NCBI GenBank assembly: GCA_910589415.1
Contig: CAJUUM010000032.1
Location: forward strand, 124,001-188,000
Length of the DNA: 64,000 nucleotides
From: Malachius bipustulatus
Taxonomy: Eukaryota > Arthropoda > Insecta > Coleoptera > Melyridae
Direction: 5' to 3'
Of this stretch, positions 25,634 through 40,061 are shown piece by piece (the stretch's first letter is position 1; each line of letters opens with the position of its first letter). The position numbers were made by a program, and so were the translations under genes. A model generated the notes under the pieces. That model worked only from the letters and a program-made list of their open reading frames with translations. It made no database searches and had not been told where the DNA came from.

Positions 25634-25999
25634 TAGTGCGCTGTCAAGTGCGTCGTCATCCAAGTGGTGACGCGCCAAGGTAACGGGCTTGGAAGGCGTG
25701 GGCGAACGGCGGGAGTAACTTCGAGTCTCCTAATAGTGTGCTATCAAATGCGTCCTCCGCAAACCAGTGACGCGCATGAACGAACTGACGGGATTCCCAC
25801 TGTCCCTACCCACCCATCTCAATGTCGTGGACCATTGTTCGAGCTGGTGCGGGTAAACGGCGGGAATAACTATGACTCTCTTAATAGTGTGCTGTCAAAT
25901 GCGTCCTATGCAAACCGATGACGTGCATGAAAGGACTGACGGGATTCTCACTGTCCCTACCCACACATCTCAAAGTCGTGGACCATTGTTCGAGCTGGT

Positions 26000-26035
<36 letters not shown>

Positions 26036-26603
26036 TAGTGTGTTGTCAAATGCGTCCTCTGCAAACCGGTGACGCGCATGAACGGACTGACGGGATTTCC
26101 ACTATCCCTACCCACACATCTCAAAGTCGTGGACCATTGTTCGAGCTGGCGTGGGTGAACGGCGGGAAAAACTATGACTCTCTTAATAGTGTGCTGTCAA
26201 ATGCATCCTCTGCAAACCGGTGACGCGCATGAGCGGACTGACGGGATTCCCACTGTCCCTACCCACACATCTCAAAGTCGTGGACCATTGTTCGAGCTGG
26301 TGCGGGTAAACGACGGGAGTAACTATGACTCTCTTAATAGTGTGCTGTCAAATGCGTCCTCTGCAAACCGGTGACGCGCATGAACGGACTGACGGGATTT
26401 CCACTGTCCCTACCCACTAATCTCAAAGTCGTGGACATTTGTTCGAGATGAAGCGGGTAAATGGCGGGAGTAACTATGACTCTCTTAATAGTGTGCTGTC
26501 AAATGCGTCCTCTGCAAACCGGTGACGCGCATGAACGGACTGACGGGATTCCCACTGTCCCTACCCACACATCTCAAAGTCGTGGACCATTGTTCGAGCT
26601 GGT

Positions 26604-26639
<36 letters not shown>

Positions 26640-27005
26640 TAGTGCGCTGTCAAATGCGTCCTCTGCAAACCGGTGACGCGCATGAACGGACTGACGGGAT
26701 TCCCACTGTCCCTACCCACACATCTCAAAGTCGTGGACCATTGTTCGAGCTGGTGCGGGTAAACGGCTGGAGTAACTATGACTCTCTTAATAGTGCGCTG
26801 TCAAATGCCTCGTCATCCAAGTGGTGACGCGCCAAGGTAACGAAGTTGGAAGGCGCGGGCGAACGGCGGGAGTAACTATGAGTCTCTTAGTAGTGCGCTG
26901 TCAAATGCGTCCTCTACAAACCGGTGACGCGCATGAACGGACTGACGGGATTCCCACTGTCCCTACCCACACATCTCAAAGTCGTGGACCATTGTTCGAG
27001 CTGGT

Positions 27006-27038
<33 letters not shown>

Positions 27039-27407
27039 AAGTAGTGCGCTGTCAAATGCCTCGTCATCCAAGTGGTGACGCGCCAAGGTAACGAAGTTGG
27101 AAGGCGCGGGCGAACGGCGGGAGTAACTATGAGTCTCTTAGTAGTGTGCTGTCAAATGCGTCCTCTACAAACCGGTGACGCGCATGAACGGACTGACGGG
27201 ATTCCCACTGTCCCTACCCACACATCTCAAAGTCGTGGACCATTGTTCGAGCTGGTGCGGGTAAACGACGGGAGTAACTATGACCCTCTTAATAGTGTGC
27301 TGTCAAATGCGTCCTCTGCAAACCGGTGACGCGCATGAGCGGACTGACGGGATTCTTACTGTCCCTACCCACACATCTCAGAGTCGTGGACCATTGTTCG
27401 AGCTGGT

Positions 27408-27443
<36 letters not shown>

Positions 27444-27558
27444 TAGTGTGCTGTCAAATGCGTCCTCTGCAAACCGGTGACGTGCATGAACGGACTGACG
27501 GGATTCCCACTGTCCCTACCCACCCATCTGAAAGTCGTGGACCATTTTTCGAGCTGGT

Positions 27559-27594
<36 letters not shown>

Positions 27595-27964
27595 TAGTGT
27601 GCTGTCAAATGCGTCCTCTGCAAACCTGTGACGCGCATGAACGGACTGACGGAATTTCCACTATCCCTACCCACACATCTCAAAGTCGTGGACCATTGTT
27701 CGAGCTGGCGTGGGTGAACGGCGGGAGTGACTATGACTCTCTTAATAGTGTGCTGTCAAATGCGTCGTCATCCAAGTGGTGACGCGCCGATGTAACGGGC
27801 TTGGAAGGCGCGGGCGAACGGCGGGAGTAACTTCGAGTCTCTTAATAGTGTGCTGTCAAATGCATCCTCTGCAAACCGGTGACGCGCATGAGCGGACTGA
27901 CGGGATTCCCACTGTCCCTACCCACACATCTCAAAGTCGTGGACCATTGTTCGAGCTGGTGCGT

Positions 27965-27996
<32 letters not shown>

Positions 27997-28111
27997 TAGT
28001 GTGCTGTCAAATGCGTCCTCTGCAACCCGGTGACGTGCATGAACGGACTGACGGGATTCCCACTGTCCCTACCCACACATCTCAAAGTCGTGGACCATTG
28101 TTCGAGCTGGT

Positions 28112-28147
<36 letters not shown>

Positions 28148-28328
28148 TAGTGCGCTGTCAAATGCGTCCTCTGCAAACCGGTGACGCGCATGAACGGACT
28201 GACGGGATTCCCACTGTCCCTACCCACACATCTCAAAGTCGTGGACCATTGTTCGAGCTGGTGCGGGTAAACGGCGGGAGTAACTATGACACTCTTAATA
28301 GTGCGCTGTCAAATGCCTCGTCATCCAA
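25413..28328 (+). repeat. 2,916-bp higher-order repeat, copy 2
   Basis: B tails at 25413, 25664, 26821, 27072 and 27776 match copy 1 shifted by 2,916 bp. Private or partly shared differences include TAGTGCGCTGTC near 26892 (others TAGTGTGCTGTC), CTCTCTAAGTAG at 27039 (shared with copy 3, not copy 1) and CTGTCCCTACC at 26962 (others CTGTCTCTACC). Only a handful of differences separate the copies over nearly 3 kb, indicating recent duplication. Confidence 0.9.
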
Positions 28329-28513
28329 GTGGTGACGCGCCAAGGTAACGAAGTTGGAAGGCGCGGGCGAACGGCGGAAGTAACTATGAGTCTCTTAATA
28401 GTGTGCTGTCAAATGCGTCCTCTACAAACCGGTGACTCGCATGAACGGACTGACGGGATTCCCACTGTCCCTACCCACCCATCTCAAAGTCGTGGACCAT
28501 TGTTCGAGCTGGT

Positions 28514-28549
<36 letters not shown>

Positions 28550-28915
28550 TAGTGCGCTGTCAAGTGCGTCGTCATCCAAGTGGTGACGCGCCAAGGTAAC
28601 GGGCTTGGAAGGCGTGGGCGAACGGCGGGAGTAACTTCGAGTCTCCTAATAGTGTGCTATCAAATGCGTCCTCCGCAAACCAGTGACGCGCATGAACGAA
28701 CTGACGGGATTCCCACTGTCCCTACCCACCCATCTCAATGTCGTGGACCATTGTTCGAGCTGGTGCGGGTAAACGGCGGGAATAACTATGACTCTCTTAA
28801 TAGTGTGCTGTCAAATGCGTCCTATGCAAACCGATGACGTGCATGAAAGGACTGACGGGATTCTCACTGTCCCTACCCACACATCTCAAAGTCGTGGACC
28901 ATTGTTCGAGCTGGT

Positions 28916-28951
<36 letters not shown>

Positions 28952-29519
28952 TAGTGTGTTGTCAAATGCGTCATCTGCAAACCGGTGACGCGCATGAACG
29001 GACTGACGGGATTTCCACTATCCCTACCCACACATCTCAAAGTCGTGGACCATTGTTCGAGCTGGCGTGGGTGAACGGCGGGAAAAACTATGACTCTCTT
29101 AATAGTGTGCTGTCAAATGCATCCTCTGCAAACCGGTGACGCGCATGAGCGGACTGACGGGATTCCCACTGTCCCTACCCACACATCTCAAAGTCGTGGA
29201 CCATTGTTCGAGCTGGTGCGGGTAAACGACGGGAGTAACTATGACTCTCTTAATAGTGTGCTGTCAAATGCGTCCTCTGCAAACCGGTGACGCGCATGAA
29301 CGGACTGACGGGATTTCCACTGTCCCTACCCACTAATCTCAAAGTCGTGGACATTTGTTCGAGATGAAGCGGGTAAATGGCGGGAGTAACTATGACTCTC
29401 TTAATAGTGTGCTGTCAAATGCGTCCTCTGCAAACCGGTGACGCGCATGAACGGACTGACGGGATTCCCACTGTCCCTACCCACACATCTCAAAGTCGTG
29501 GACCATTGTTCGAGCTGGT

Positions 29520-29555
<36 letters not shown>

Positions 29556-29921
29556 TAGTGCGCTGTCAAATGCGTCCTCTGCAAACCGGTGACGCGCATG
29601 AACGGACTGACGGGATTCCCACTGTCCCTACCCACACATCTCAAAGTCGTGGACCATTGTTCGAGCTGGTGCGGGTAAACGGCTGGAGTAACTATGACTC
29701 TCTTAATAGTGCGCTGTCAAATGCCTCGTCATCCAAGTGGTGACGCGCCAAGGTAACGAAGTTGGAAGGCGCGGGCGAACGGCGGGAGTAACTATGAGTC
29801 TCTTAGTAGTGTGCTGTCAAATGCGTCCTCTACAAACCGGTGACGCGCATGAACGGACTGACGGGATTCCCACTGTCTCTACCCACACATCTCAAAGTCG
29901 TGGACCATTGTTCGAGCTGGT

Positions 29922-29954
<33 letters not shown>

Positions 29955-30323
29955 AAGTAGTGCGCTGTCAAATGCCTCGTCATCCAAGTGGTGACGCGCC
30001 AAGGTAACGAAGTTGGAAGGCGCGGGCGAACGGCGGGAGTAACTATGAGTCTCTTAGTAGTGTGCTGTCAAATGCGTCCTCTACAAACCGGTGACGCGCA
30101 TGAACGGACTGACGGGATTCCCACTGTCCCTACCCACACATCTCAAAGTCGTGGACCATTGTTCGAGCTGGTGCGGGTAAACGACGGGAGTAACTATGAC
30201 CCTCTTAATAGTGTGCTGTCAAATGCGTCCTCTGCAAACCGGTGACGCGCATGAGCGGACTGACGGGATTCTTACTGTCCCTACCCACACATCTCAGAGT
30301 CGTAGACCATTGTTCGAGCTGGT

Positions 30324-30359
<36 letters not shown>

Positions 30360-30474
30360 TAGTGTGCTGTCAAATGCGTCCTCTGCAAACCGGTGACGTG
30401 CATGAACGGACTGACGGGATTCCCACTGTCCCTACCCACCCATCTGAAAGTCGTGGACCATTTTTCGAGCTGGT

Positions 30475-30510
<36 letters not shown>

Positions 30511-30880
30511 TAGTGTGCTGTCAAATGCGTCCTCTGCAAACCTGTGACGCGCATGAACGGACTGACGGAATTTCCACTATCCCTACCCACACATCTCAAA
30601 GTCGTGGACCATTGTTCGAGCTGGCGTGGGTGAACGGCGGGAGTGACTATGACTCTCTTAATAGTGTGCTGTCAAATGCGTCGTCATCCAAGTGGTGACG
30701 CGCCGATGTAACGGGCTTGGAAGGCGCGGGCGAACGGCGGGAGTAACTTCGAGTCTCTTAATAGTGTGCTGTCAAATGCATCCTCTGCAAACCGGTGACG
30801 CGCATGAGCGGACTGACGGGATTCCCACTGTCCCTACCCACACATCTCAAAGTCGTGGACCATTGTTCGAGCTGGTGCGT

Positions 30881-30912
<32 letters not shown>

Positions 30913-31027
30913 TAGTGTGCTGTCAAATGCGTCCTCTGCAACCCGGTGACGTGCATGAACGGACTGACGGGATTCCCACTGTCCCTACCCACACATCTCA
31001 AAGTCGTGGACCATTGTTCGAGCTGGT

Positions 31028-31063
<36 letters not shown>

Positions 31064-31244
31064 TAGTGCGCTGTCAAATGCGTCCTCTGCAAACCGGTGA
31101 CGCGCATGAACGGACTGACGGGATTCCCACTGTCCCTACCCACACATCTCAAAGTCGTGGACCATTGTTCGAGCTGGTGCGGGTAAACGGCGGGAGTAAC
31201 TATGACACTCTTAATAGTGCGCTGTCAAATGCCTCGTCATCCAA
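28329..31244 (+). repeat. 2,916-bp higher-order repeat, copy 3 with replaced first ~200 bp
   Basis: From about 28540 this copy follows copies 1 and 2 (B tails 28580, 29737, 29988, 30692). Its first ~210 bp instead match the segment type at 4244, 14100, 18374 and 31245 (CGGCGGAAGTAACTATGAG, GGTGACTCGCATG). A private change is TCGTAGACC near 30300. The third period is thus joined to the second through a different B1+A cassette, which points to a crossover or conversion event inside the 28.3-28.6 kb interval. Confidence 0.87.
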
Positions 31245-31429
31245 GTGGTGACGCGCCAAGGTAACGAAGTTGGAAGGCGCGGGCGAACGGCGGAAGTAAC
31301 TATGAGTCTCTTAATAGTGTGCTGTCAAATGCGTCCTCTACAAACCGGTGACTCGCATGAACGGACTGACGGGATTCCCACTGTCCCTACCCACCCATCT
31401 CAAAGTCGTGGACCATTGTTCGAGCTGGT

Positions 31430-31465
<36 letters not shown>

Positions 31466-31580
31466 TAATGTGCTGTCAAATGCGTCCACTGCAAACCGGT
31501 GACGTGTATGAACGGACTGACGGGATTCCTACTGTCCCTACCCACCCATCTGAAAGTCGTGGACCATTTTTCGAGCTGGT

Positions 31581-31616
<36 letters not shown>

Positions 31617-31882
31617 TAGTGTGCTGTCAAATGCGTCCTCTGCAAACCGGTGACGCGCATGAACGGACTGACGGAATTTCCACTATCCCTACCCACACAT
31701 CTCAAAGTCGTGGACCATTGTTCGAGCTGGCGTGGGTGAACGGCGGGAGTGACTATGACTCTCTTAATAATGTGCTGTCAAATGCATCCTCTGCAAACCG
31801 GTGACGCGCATGAGCGGACTGACGGGATTCCCACTGTCCCTACCCACACATCTCAAAGTCGTGGACCATTGTTCGAGCTGGT

Positions 31883-31918
<36 letters not shown>

Positions 31919-32033
31919 TAGTGTGCTGTCAAATGCGTCCTATGCAAACCGATGACGCGCATGAAAGGACTGACGGGATTCTCACTGTCCCTACCCACAC
32001 ATCTCAAAGTCGTGGACCATTGTTCGAGCTGGT

Positions 32034-32069
<36 letters not shown>

Positions 32070-32184
32070 TAGTGTGCCGTCAAATGCGTCCTCTGCAAAC
32101 CGGTGACGTGCATGAACGGACTGACGGGATTCCCACTGTCCCTACCCACCCATCTGAAATTCGTGGACCATTGTTCGAGCTGGT

Positions 32185-32220
<36 letters not shown>

Positions 32221-32486
32221 TAGTGTGTTGTCAAATGCGTCCTCTGCAAACCGGTGACGCGCATGAACGGACTGACGGAATTTCCACTATCCCTACCCAC
32301 ACATCTCAAAGTCATGGACCATTGTTCGAGCTGGCGTGGGTGAACGGCGGGAGTGACTATGACTCTCTTAATAATGTGCTGTCAAATGCATCCTCTGCAA
32401 ACCGGTGACGCGCATGAGCGGACTGACGGGATTCCCACTGTCCCTACCCACTAATCTCAAAGTCGTGGACATTTGTTCGAGATGAA

Positions 32487-32522
<36 letters not shown>

Positions 32523-32610
32523 TAGTGAGCTGTCAAATGCGTCCTATGCAAACCGATGACGCGCATGAAAGGACTGACGGGATTCTCACTGTCCCTACCC
32601 ACACATCTCA
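31245..32610 (+). repeat. Block homologous to 14.10-15.47 kb and 18.37-19.74 kb
   Basis: Markers follow 14100-15465 with offset about 17,145: GTGACTCGCATG, CTTAATAATGTGC with GCGTCCACTGC, the CATCTGAAATTCGTGG / AAAGTCATGGACC cassette, an A' junction near 32470, and TAATAGTGAGCTG near 32526. A private change is GACGTGTATGAACGG near 31505. After about 32610 the sequence switches to the type found at 7.47 kb. Confidence 0.82.
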
Positions 32611-32637
32611 AAGTCGTGGACCATTGTTCGAGCTGGT

Positions 32638-32673
<36 letters not shown>

Positions 32674-32939
32674 TAGTGTGCTGTCAAATGCGTCATCTGC
32701 AAACCGGTGACGCGCATGAACGGACTGACGGGATTCCCACTATCCCTACTCACCCATCTCAAATCCGTGGACCATTGTTCGAGCTGGTGCGGGTAAACTG
32801 CGGGAATAACTATGACTCTCTTAATAGTGTGCTGTCAAATGCGTCCTATGCAAACCGATGACGCGCATGAAAGGACTGACGGGATTCTCACTGTCCCTAC
32901 CCACACATCTCAAAGTCGTGGACCATTGTTCGAGCTGGT

Positions 32940-32975
<36 letters not shown>

Positions 32976-33392
32976 TAGTGTGCTGTCAAATGCGTCATCT
33001 GCAAACCGGTGACGCGCATGAACGGACTGACGGGATTGCCACTATCCCTACCCACACATCTCAAAGTCGTGGACCATTGTTCGAGCTGGCTTGGGTGAAC
33101 GGCGGGAAAAACTATGACTCTCTTAATAGTGTGCTGTCAAATGCATCCTCTGCAAACCGGTGACGCGCATGAGCGGACTGACGGGATTCCCACTGTCCCT
33201 ACCCACACATCTCAAAGTCGTGGACCATTGTTCGAGCTGGTGCGGGTAAACGACGGGAGTAACTATGACTCTCTTAATAGTGTGCTGTCAAATGCGTCCT
33301 CTGCAAACCGGTGACGCGCATGAACGGACTGACGGGATTCCCACTGTCCCTACCCACTAATCTCAAAGTCGTGGACATTTGTTCGAGATGAA

Positions 33393-33428
<36 letters not shown>

Positions 33429-33543
33429 TAGTGTGCTGTCAAATGCGTCCTCTGCAAACCGGTGACGCGCATGAACGGACTGACGGGATTCCCACTGTCC
33501 CTACCCACACATCTCAAAGTCGTGGACCATTGTTCGAGCTGGT

Positions 33544-33579
<36 letters not shown>

Positions 33580-33945
33580 TAGTGCGCTGTCAAATGCGTC
33601 CTCTGCAAACCGGTGACGCGCATGAACGGACTGACGGGATTCCCACTGTCCCTACCCACACATCTCAAAGTCGTGGACCATTGTTCGAGCTGGTGCGGGT
33701 AAACGGCTGGAGTAACTATGACTCTCTTAATAGTGCGCTGTCAAATGCCTCGTCATCCAAGTGGTGACGCGCCAAGGTAACGAAGTTGGAAGGCGCGGGC
33801 GAACGGCGGGAGTAACTATGAGTCTCTTAGTAGTGTGCTGTCAAATGCGTCCTCTACAAACCGGTGACGCGCATGAACGGACTGACGGGATTCCCACTGT
33901 CTCTACCCACACATCTCAAAGTCGTGGACCATTGTTCGAGCTGGT

Positions 33946-33981
<36 letters not shown>

Positions 33982-34498
33982 TAGTGTGCTGTCAAATGCG
34001 TCCTCTGCAAACCGGTGACGCGCATGAGCGGACTGACGGGATTCTTACTGTCCCTACCCACACATCTCAAAGTCGTGGACCATTGTTCGAGCTGGTGCGG
34101 GTAAACGGCGGGAGTAACTATGACACTCTTAATAGTGCGCTGTCAAATGCCTCGTCATCCAAGTGGTGACGCGCCAAGGTAACGAAGTTGGAAGGCGCGG
34201 GCGAACGGCGGGAGTAACTATGAGTCTCTTAGTAGTGTGCTGTCAAATGCGTCCTCTACAAACCGGTGACGCGCATGAACGGACTGACGGGATTCCCACT
34301 GTCCCTACCCACACATCTCAAAGTCGTGGACCATTGTTCGAGCTGGTGCGGGTAAACGACGGGAGTAACTATGACCCTCTTAATAGTGTGCTGTCAAATG
34401 CGTCCTCTGCAAACCGGTGACGCGCATGAGCGGACTGACGGGATTCTTACTGTCCCTACCCACACATCTCAGAGTCGTGGACCATTGTTCGAGCTGGT

Positions 34499-34534
<36 letters not shown>

Positions 34535-34652
34535 TAGTGTGCTGTCAAATGCGTCCTCTGCAAACCGGTGACGTGCATGAACGGACTGACGGGATTCCCA
34601 CTGTCCCTACCCACCCATCTGAAAGTCGTGGACCATTTTTCGAGCTGGTGCA

Positions 34653-34685
<33 letters not shown>

Positions 34686-35055
34686 TAGTGTGCTGTCAAA
34701 TGCGTCCTCTGCAAACCGGTGACGCGCATGAACGGACTGACGGAATTTCCACTATCCCTACCCACACATCTCAAAGTCGTGGACCATTGTTCGAGCTGGC
34801 GTGGGTGAACGGCGGGAGTGACTATGTATCTCTTAATAGTGTGCTGTCAAATGCGTCGTCATCCAAGTGGTGACGCGCCGATGTAACGGGCTTGGAAGGC
34901 GCGGGCGAACGGCGGGAGTAACTTCGAGTCTCTTAATAGTGTGCTGTCAAATGCATCCTCTGCAAACCGGTGACGCGCATGAGCGGACTGACGGGATTCC
35001 CACTGTCCCTACCCACACATCTCAAAGTCGTGGACCATTGTTCGAGCTGGTGCGT

Positions 35056-35087
<32 letters not shown>

Positions 35088-35202
35088 TAGTGTGCTGTCA
35101 AATGCGTCCTCTGCAAACCGGTGACGTGCATGAACGGACTGACGGGATTCCCACTGTCCCTACCCACACATCTCAAAGTCGTGGACCATTGTTCGAGCTG
35201 GT

Positions 35203-35238
<36 letters not shown>

Positions 35239-35453
35239 TAGTGCGCTGTCAAATGCCTCGTCATCCAAGTGGTGACGCGCCAAGGTAACGAAGTTGGAAG
35301 GCGCGGGCGAACGGCGGGAGTAACTATGAGTCTCTTAATAGTGTGCTGTCAAATGCGTCCTCTACAAACCGGTGACTCGCATGAACGGACTGACGGGATT
35401 CCCACTGTCCCTACCCACCCATCTCAAAGTCGTGGACCATTGTTCGAGCTGGT

Positions 35454-35489
<36 letters not shown>

Positions 35490-35604
35490 TAATGTGCTGT
35501 CAAATGCGTCCACTGCAAACCGGTGACGTGCATGAACGGACTGACGGGATTCCCACTGTCCCTACCCACCCATCTGAAAGTCGTGGACCATTTTTCGAGC
35601 TGGT

Positions 35605-35639
<35 letters not shown>

Positions 35640-35852
35640 GTGCGCTGTCAAATGCCTCGTCATCCAAGTGGTGACGCGCCAAGGTAACGAAGTTGGAAGG
35701 CGCGGGCGAACGGCGGGAGTAACTATGAGTCTCTTAGTAGTGTGCTGTCAAATGCGTCCTCTACAAACCGGTGATGCGCATGAACGGACTGACGGGATTC
35801 CCACTGTCCCTACCCACCCATCTCAAAGTCGTGGACCATTGTTCGAGCTGGT

Positions 35853-35888
<36 letters not shown>

Positions 35889-36003
35889 TAGTGTGCCGTC
35901 AAATGCGTCCTCTGCAAACCGGTGACGTGCATGAACGGACTGACGGGATTCTCACTGTCCCTACCCACCCATCTGAAAGTCATGGACCATTGTTCGAGCT
36001 AGT

Positions 36004-36039
<36 letters not shown>

Positions 36040-36305
36040 TAGTGTGCTGTCAAATGCGTCCTCTGCAAACCGGTGACGCGCATGAACGGACTGACGGAAT
36101 TTCCACTATCCCTACCCACACATCTCAAAGTCGTGGACCATTGTTCGAGCTGGCGTGGGTGAACGGCGGGAGTGACTATGACTCTCTTAATAATGTGCTG
36201 TCAAATGCATCCTCTGCAAACCGGTGACGCGCATGAGCGGACTGACGGGATTCCCACTGTCCCTACCCACACATCTCAAAGTCGTGGACCATTGTTCGAG
36301 CTGGT

Positions 36306-36341
<36 letters not shown>

Positions 36342-36456
36342 TAGTGTGCTGTCAAATGCGTCCTATGCAAACCGATGACGCGCATGAAAGGACTGACGGG
36401 ATTCTCACTGTCCCTACCCACACATCTCAAAGTCGTGGACCATTGTTCGAGCTGGT

Positions 36457-36492
<36 letters not shown>

Positions 36493-36909
36493 TAGTGTGC
36501 TGTCAAATGCGTCCTCTGCAAACCGGTGACGCACATGAACGGACTGACGGGATTCCCACTATCCCTACCCACACATCTCAATGTCGTGGACCATTGTTCG
36601 AGCTGGCGTGGGTGAACGGCGGGAGAAACTATGACTCTCTTAATAGTGTGCTGTCAAATGCATCCTCTGCAAACCGGTGACGCGCATGAGCGGACTGACG
36701 GAATTCCCACTGTCCCTACCCACACATCCCAAAGTCGTGGACCATTGTTCGAGCTGGTGCGGGTAAACGGCGAGAGTAACTATGACTCTCTTAATAGTGT
36801 GCTGTCAAATGCGTCCTATGCAAACCGGTGACGCGCATGAACGGACTGACGGGATTCCCACAGTCCCTACTCACCCATCTCAAATCCGTGGACCATTGTT
36901 CGAACTGGT

Positions 36910-36945
<36 letters not shown>

Positions 36946-37311
36946 TAGTGCGCTGTCAAGTGCGTCGTCATCCAAGTGGTGACGCGCCAAGGTAACGGGC
37001 TTGGAAGGCGCGGGCGAACGGCGGGAGTAACTTCGAGTCTCTTAATAGTGTGCTATCAAATGCGTCCTCCGCAAACCAGTGACGCGCATGAACGGACTGA
37101 CGGGATTCCCACTGTCCCTACCCACCCATCTCAATGTCGTGGACCATTGTTCGAGCTGGTGCGGGTAAACGGCGGGAATAACTATGACTCTCTTAATAGT
37201 GTGCTGTCAAATGCGTCCTATGCAAACCGATGACGCGCATGAAAGGACTGACGAGATTCTCACTGTCCCTACCCACACATCTCAAAGTCGTGGACCATTG
37301 TTCGAGCTGGT

Positions 37312-37347
<36 letters not shown>

Positions 37348-37764
37348 TAGTGTGCTGTCAAATGCGTCATCTGCAAACCGGTGACGCGCATGAACGGACT
37401 GACGGGATTCCCACTATCCCTACCCACACATCTCAAAGTCGTGGACCATTGTTCGAGCTGGCGTGGGTGAACGGCGGGAAAAACTATGACTCTCTTAATA
37501 GTGTGCTGTCAAATGCATCCTCTGCAAACCGGTGACGCGCATGAGCGGACTGACGGGATTCCCACTGTCCCTACCCACACATCTCAAAGTCGTGGACCAT
37601 TGTTCGAGCTGGTGCGGGTAAACGACGGGAGTAACTATGACTCTCTTAATAGTGTGCTGTCAAATGCGTCCTCTGCAAACCGGTGACGCGCATGAACGGA
37701 CTGACGGGATTCCCACTGTCCCTACCCACTAATCTCAAAGTCGTGGACATTTGTTCGAGATGAA

Positions 37765-37800
<36 letters not shown>

Positions 37801-37915
37801 TAGTGTGCTGTCAAATGCGTCCTCTGCAAACCGGTGACGTGCATGAACGGACTGACGGGATTCCCACTGTCCCTACCCACACATCTCAAAGTCGTGGACC
37901 ATTGTTCGAGCTGGT

Positions 37916-37951
<36 letters not shown>

Positions 37952-38066
37952 TAGTGCGCTGTCAAATGCGTCCTCTGCAAACCGGTGACGCGCATGAACG
38001 GACTGACGGGATTCCCACTGTCCCTACCCACACATCTCAAAGTCGTGGACCATTGTTCGAGCTGGT

Positions 38067-38097
<31 letters not shown>

Positions 38098-38440
38098 TAA
38101 TAGTGCGCTGTCAAATGCTTCGTCATCCAAGTGGTGACGCGTCAAGGTAACGAAGTTGGAAGGCGCGGGCGAACGGCGGGAGTAACTATGAGTCTCTTAG
38201 TAGTGTGCTGTCAAATGCGTCCTCTACAAACCGGTGACGCGCATGAACGGACTGACGGGATTCCCACTGTCTCTACCCACACATCTCAAAGTCGTGGACC
38301 ATTGTTCGAGCTGGTGCGGGTAAACGGCGGGTGTAACTATGACCCTCTTAATAGTGTGCTGTCAAATGCGTCCTCTGCAAACCGGTGACGCGCATGAGCG
38401 GACTGACGGGATTCTTACTGTCCCTACCCACACATCTCAG
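32611..38440 (+). repeat. Mosaic region of short (~1 kb) segments from the left family
   Basis: No large tandem duplication is obvious. Instead ~1-kb runs match different donors: about 32.8-33.75 kb follows 21.55-22.5 kb (offset 11,264), 34.16-35.2 kb follows 12.84-13.9 kb (offset 21,319), and 36.98-37.9 kb follows 7.66-8.6 kb (offset 29,313). Private indels are a three-base loss near 35640 (CTCTCTTAGTGCGCTG) and a two-base loss near 38094 (ATGACTCTTAATAG). B tails occur at 33761, 34163, 34867, 35269, 35668, 36976 and 38131. The whole stretch is satellite. Confidence 0.78.
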
Positions 38441-38466
38441 AGTCGTGGACCATTGTTCGAGCTGGT

Positions 38467-38502
<36 letters not shown>

Positions 38503-38617
38503 TAGTGTGCTGTCAAATTCGTCCTCTGCAAACCGGTGACGTGCATGAACGGACTGACGGGATTCCCACTGTCCCTACCCACCCATCTGAAAGTCGTGGA
38601 CCATTTTTCGAGCTGGT

Positions 38618-38653
<36 letters not shown>

Positions 38654-39023
38654 TAGTGTGCTGTCAAATGCGTCCTCTGCAAACCGGTGACGCGCATGAA
38701 CGGACTGACGGAATTTCCACTATCCCTACCCACACATCTCAAAGTCGTGGACCATTGTTCGAGCTGGCGTGGGTGAACGGCGGGAGTGACTATGACTCTC
38801 TTAATAGTGTGCTGTCAAATGCGTCGTCATCCAAGTGGTGACGCGCCGATGTAACGGGCTTGGAAGGCGCGGGCGAACGGCGGGAGTAACTTCGAGTCTC
38901 TTAATAGTGTGCTGTCAAATGCATCCTCTGCAAACCGGTGACGTGCATGAGCGGACTGACGGGATTCCCACTGTCCCTACCCACACATCTCAAAGTCGTG
39001 GACCATTGTTCGAGCTGGTGCGT

Positions 39024-39055
<32 letters not shown>

Positions 39056-39170
39056 TAGTGTGCTGTCAAATGCGTCCTCTGCAAACCGGTGACGTGCATG
39101 AACGGACTGACGGGATTCCCACTGTCCCTACCCACACATCTCAAAGTCGTGGACCATTGTTCGAGCTGGT

Positions 39171-39206
<36 letters not shown>

Positions 39207-39723
39207 TAGTGCGCTGTCAAATGCGTCCTCTGCAAACCGGTGACGCGCATGAACGGACTGACGGGATTCCCACTGTCCCTACCCACACATCTCAAAGTCG
39301 TGGACCATTGTTCGAGCTGGTGCGGGTAAACGGCGGGAGTAACTATGACACTCTTAATAGTGCGCTGTCAAATGCCTCGTCATCCAAGTGGTGACGCGCC
39401 GAGGTAACGGGCTTGGAAGGCGCAGGCGAACTGCGGGAGTAACTTCGAGTCTCTTAATAGTGTGCTATCAAATGCGTCCTCCGCAAACCAGTGACGCGCA
39501 TGAACGGACTGACGGGATTCCCACTATCCCTACCCACACATCTCAAAGTCGTGGACCATTGTTCGAGCTGGTGTGGGTGAACGGCGGGAGAAACTATGAC
39601 TCTCTTAATAGTGTGCTGTCAAATGCATCCTCTGCAAACCGGTGACGCGCATGAGCGGACTGACGGGATTCCCACTGTCCCTACCCACACATCTCAAAGT
39701 CGTGGACCATTGTTCGAGCTGGT

Positions 39724-39759
<36 letters not shown>

Positions 39760-39874
39760 TAGTGTGCTGTCAAATGCGTCCTCTGCAAACCGGTGACGTG
39801 CATGAACGGACTGACGGGATTCCCACTGTCCCTACCCACTAATCTCAAAGTCGTGGACCATTGTTCGAGCTGGT

Positions 39875-39910
<36 letters not shown>

Positions 39911-40025
39911 TAGTGTGCTGTCAAATGCGTCCTCTGCAAACCGGTGACGTGCATGAACGTACTGACGGGATTCCCACTGTCCCTACCCACCCATCTGAAA
40001 GTCGTGGACCATTTTTCGAGCTGGT

Positions 40026-40061
<36 letters not shown>

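Noticed and set aside
37948..38145. Reverse-strand ORFs (also near 43870-44073 and 55638-55892)
   Set aside because: They appear only where single substitutions or small indels removed a stop on the reverse strand of ordinary monomers. The reading frames are antisense to 28S-derived repeat and are not conserved in paralogous blocks.
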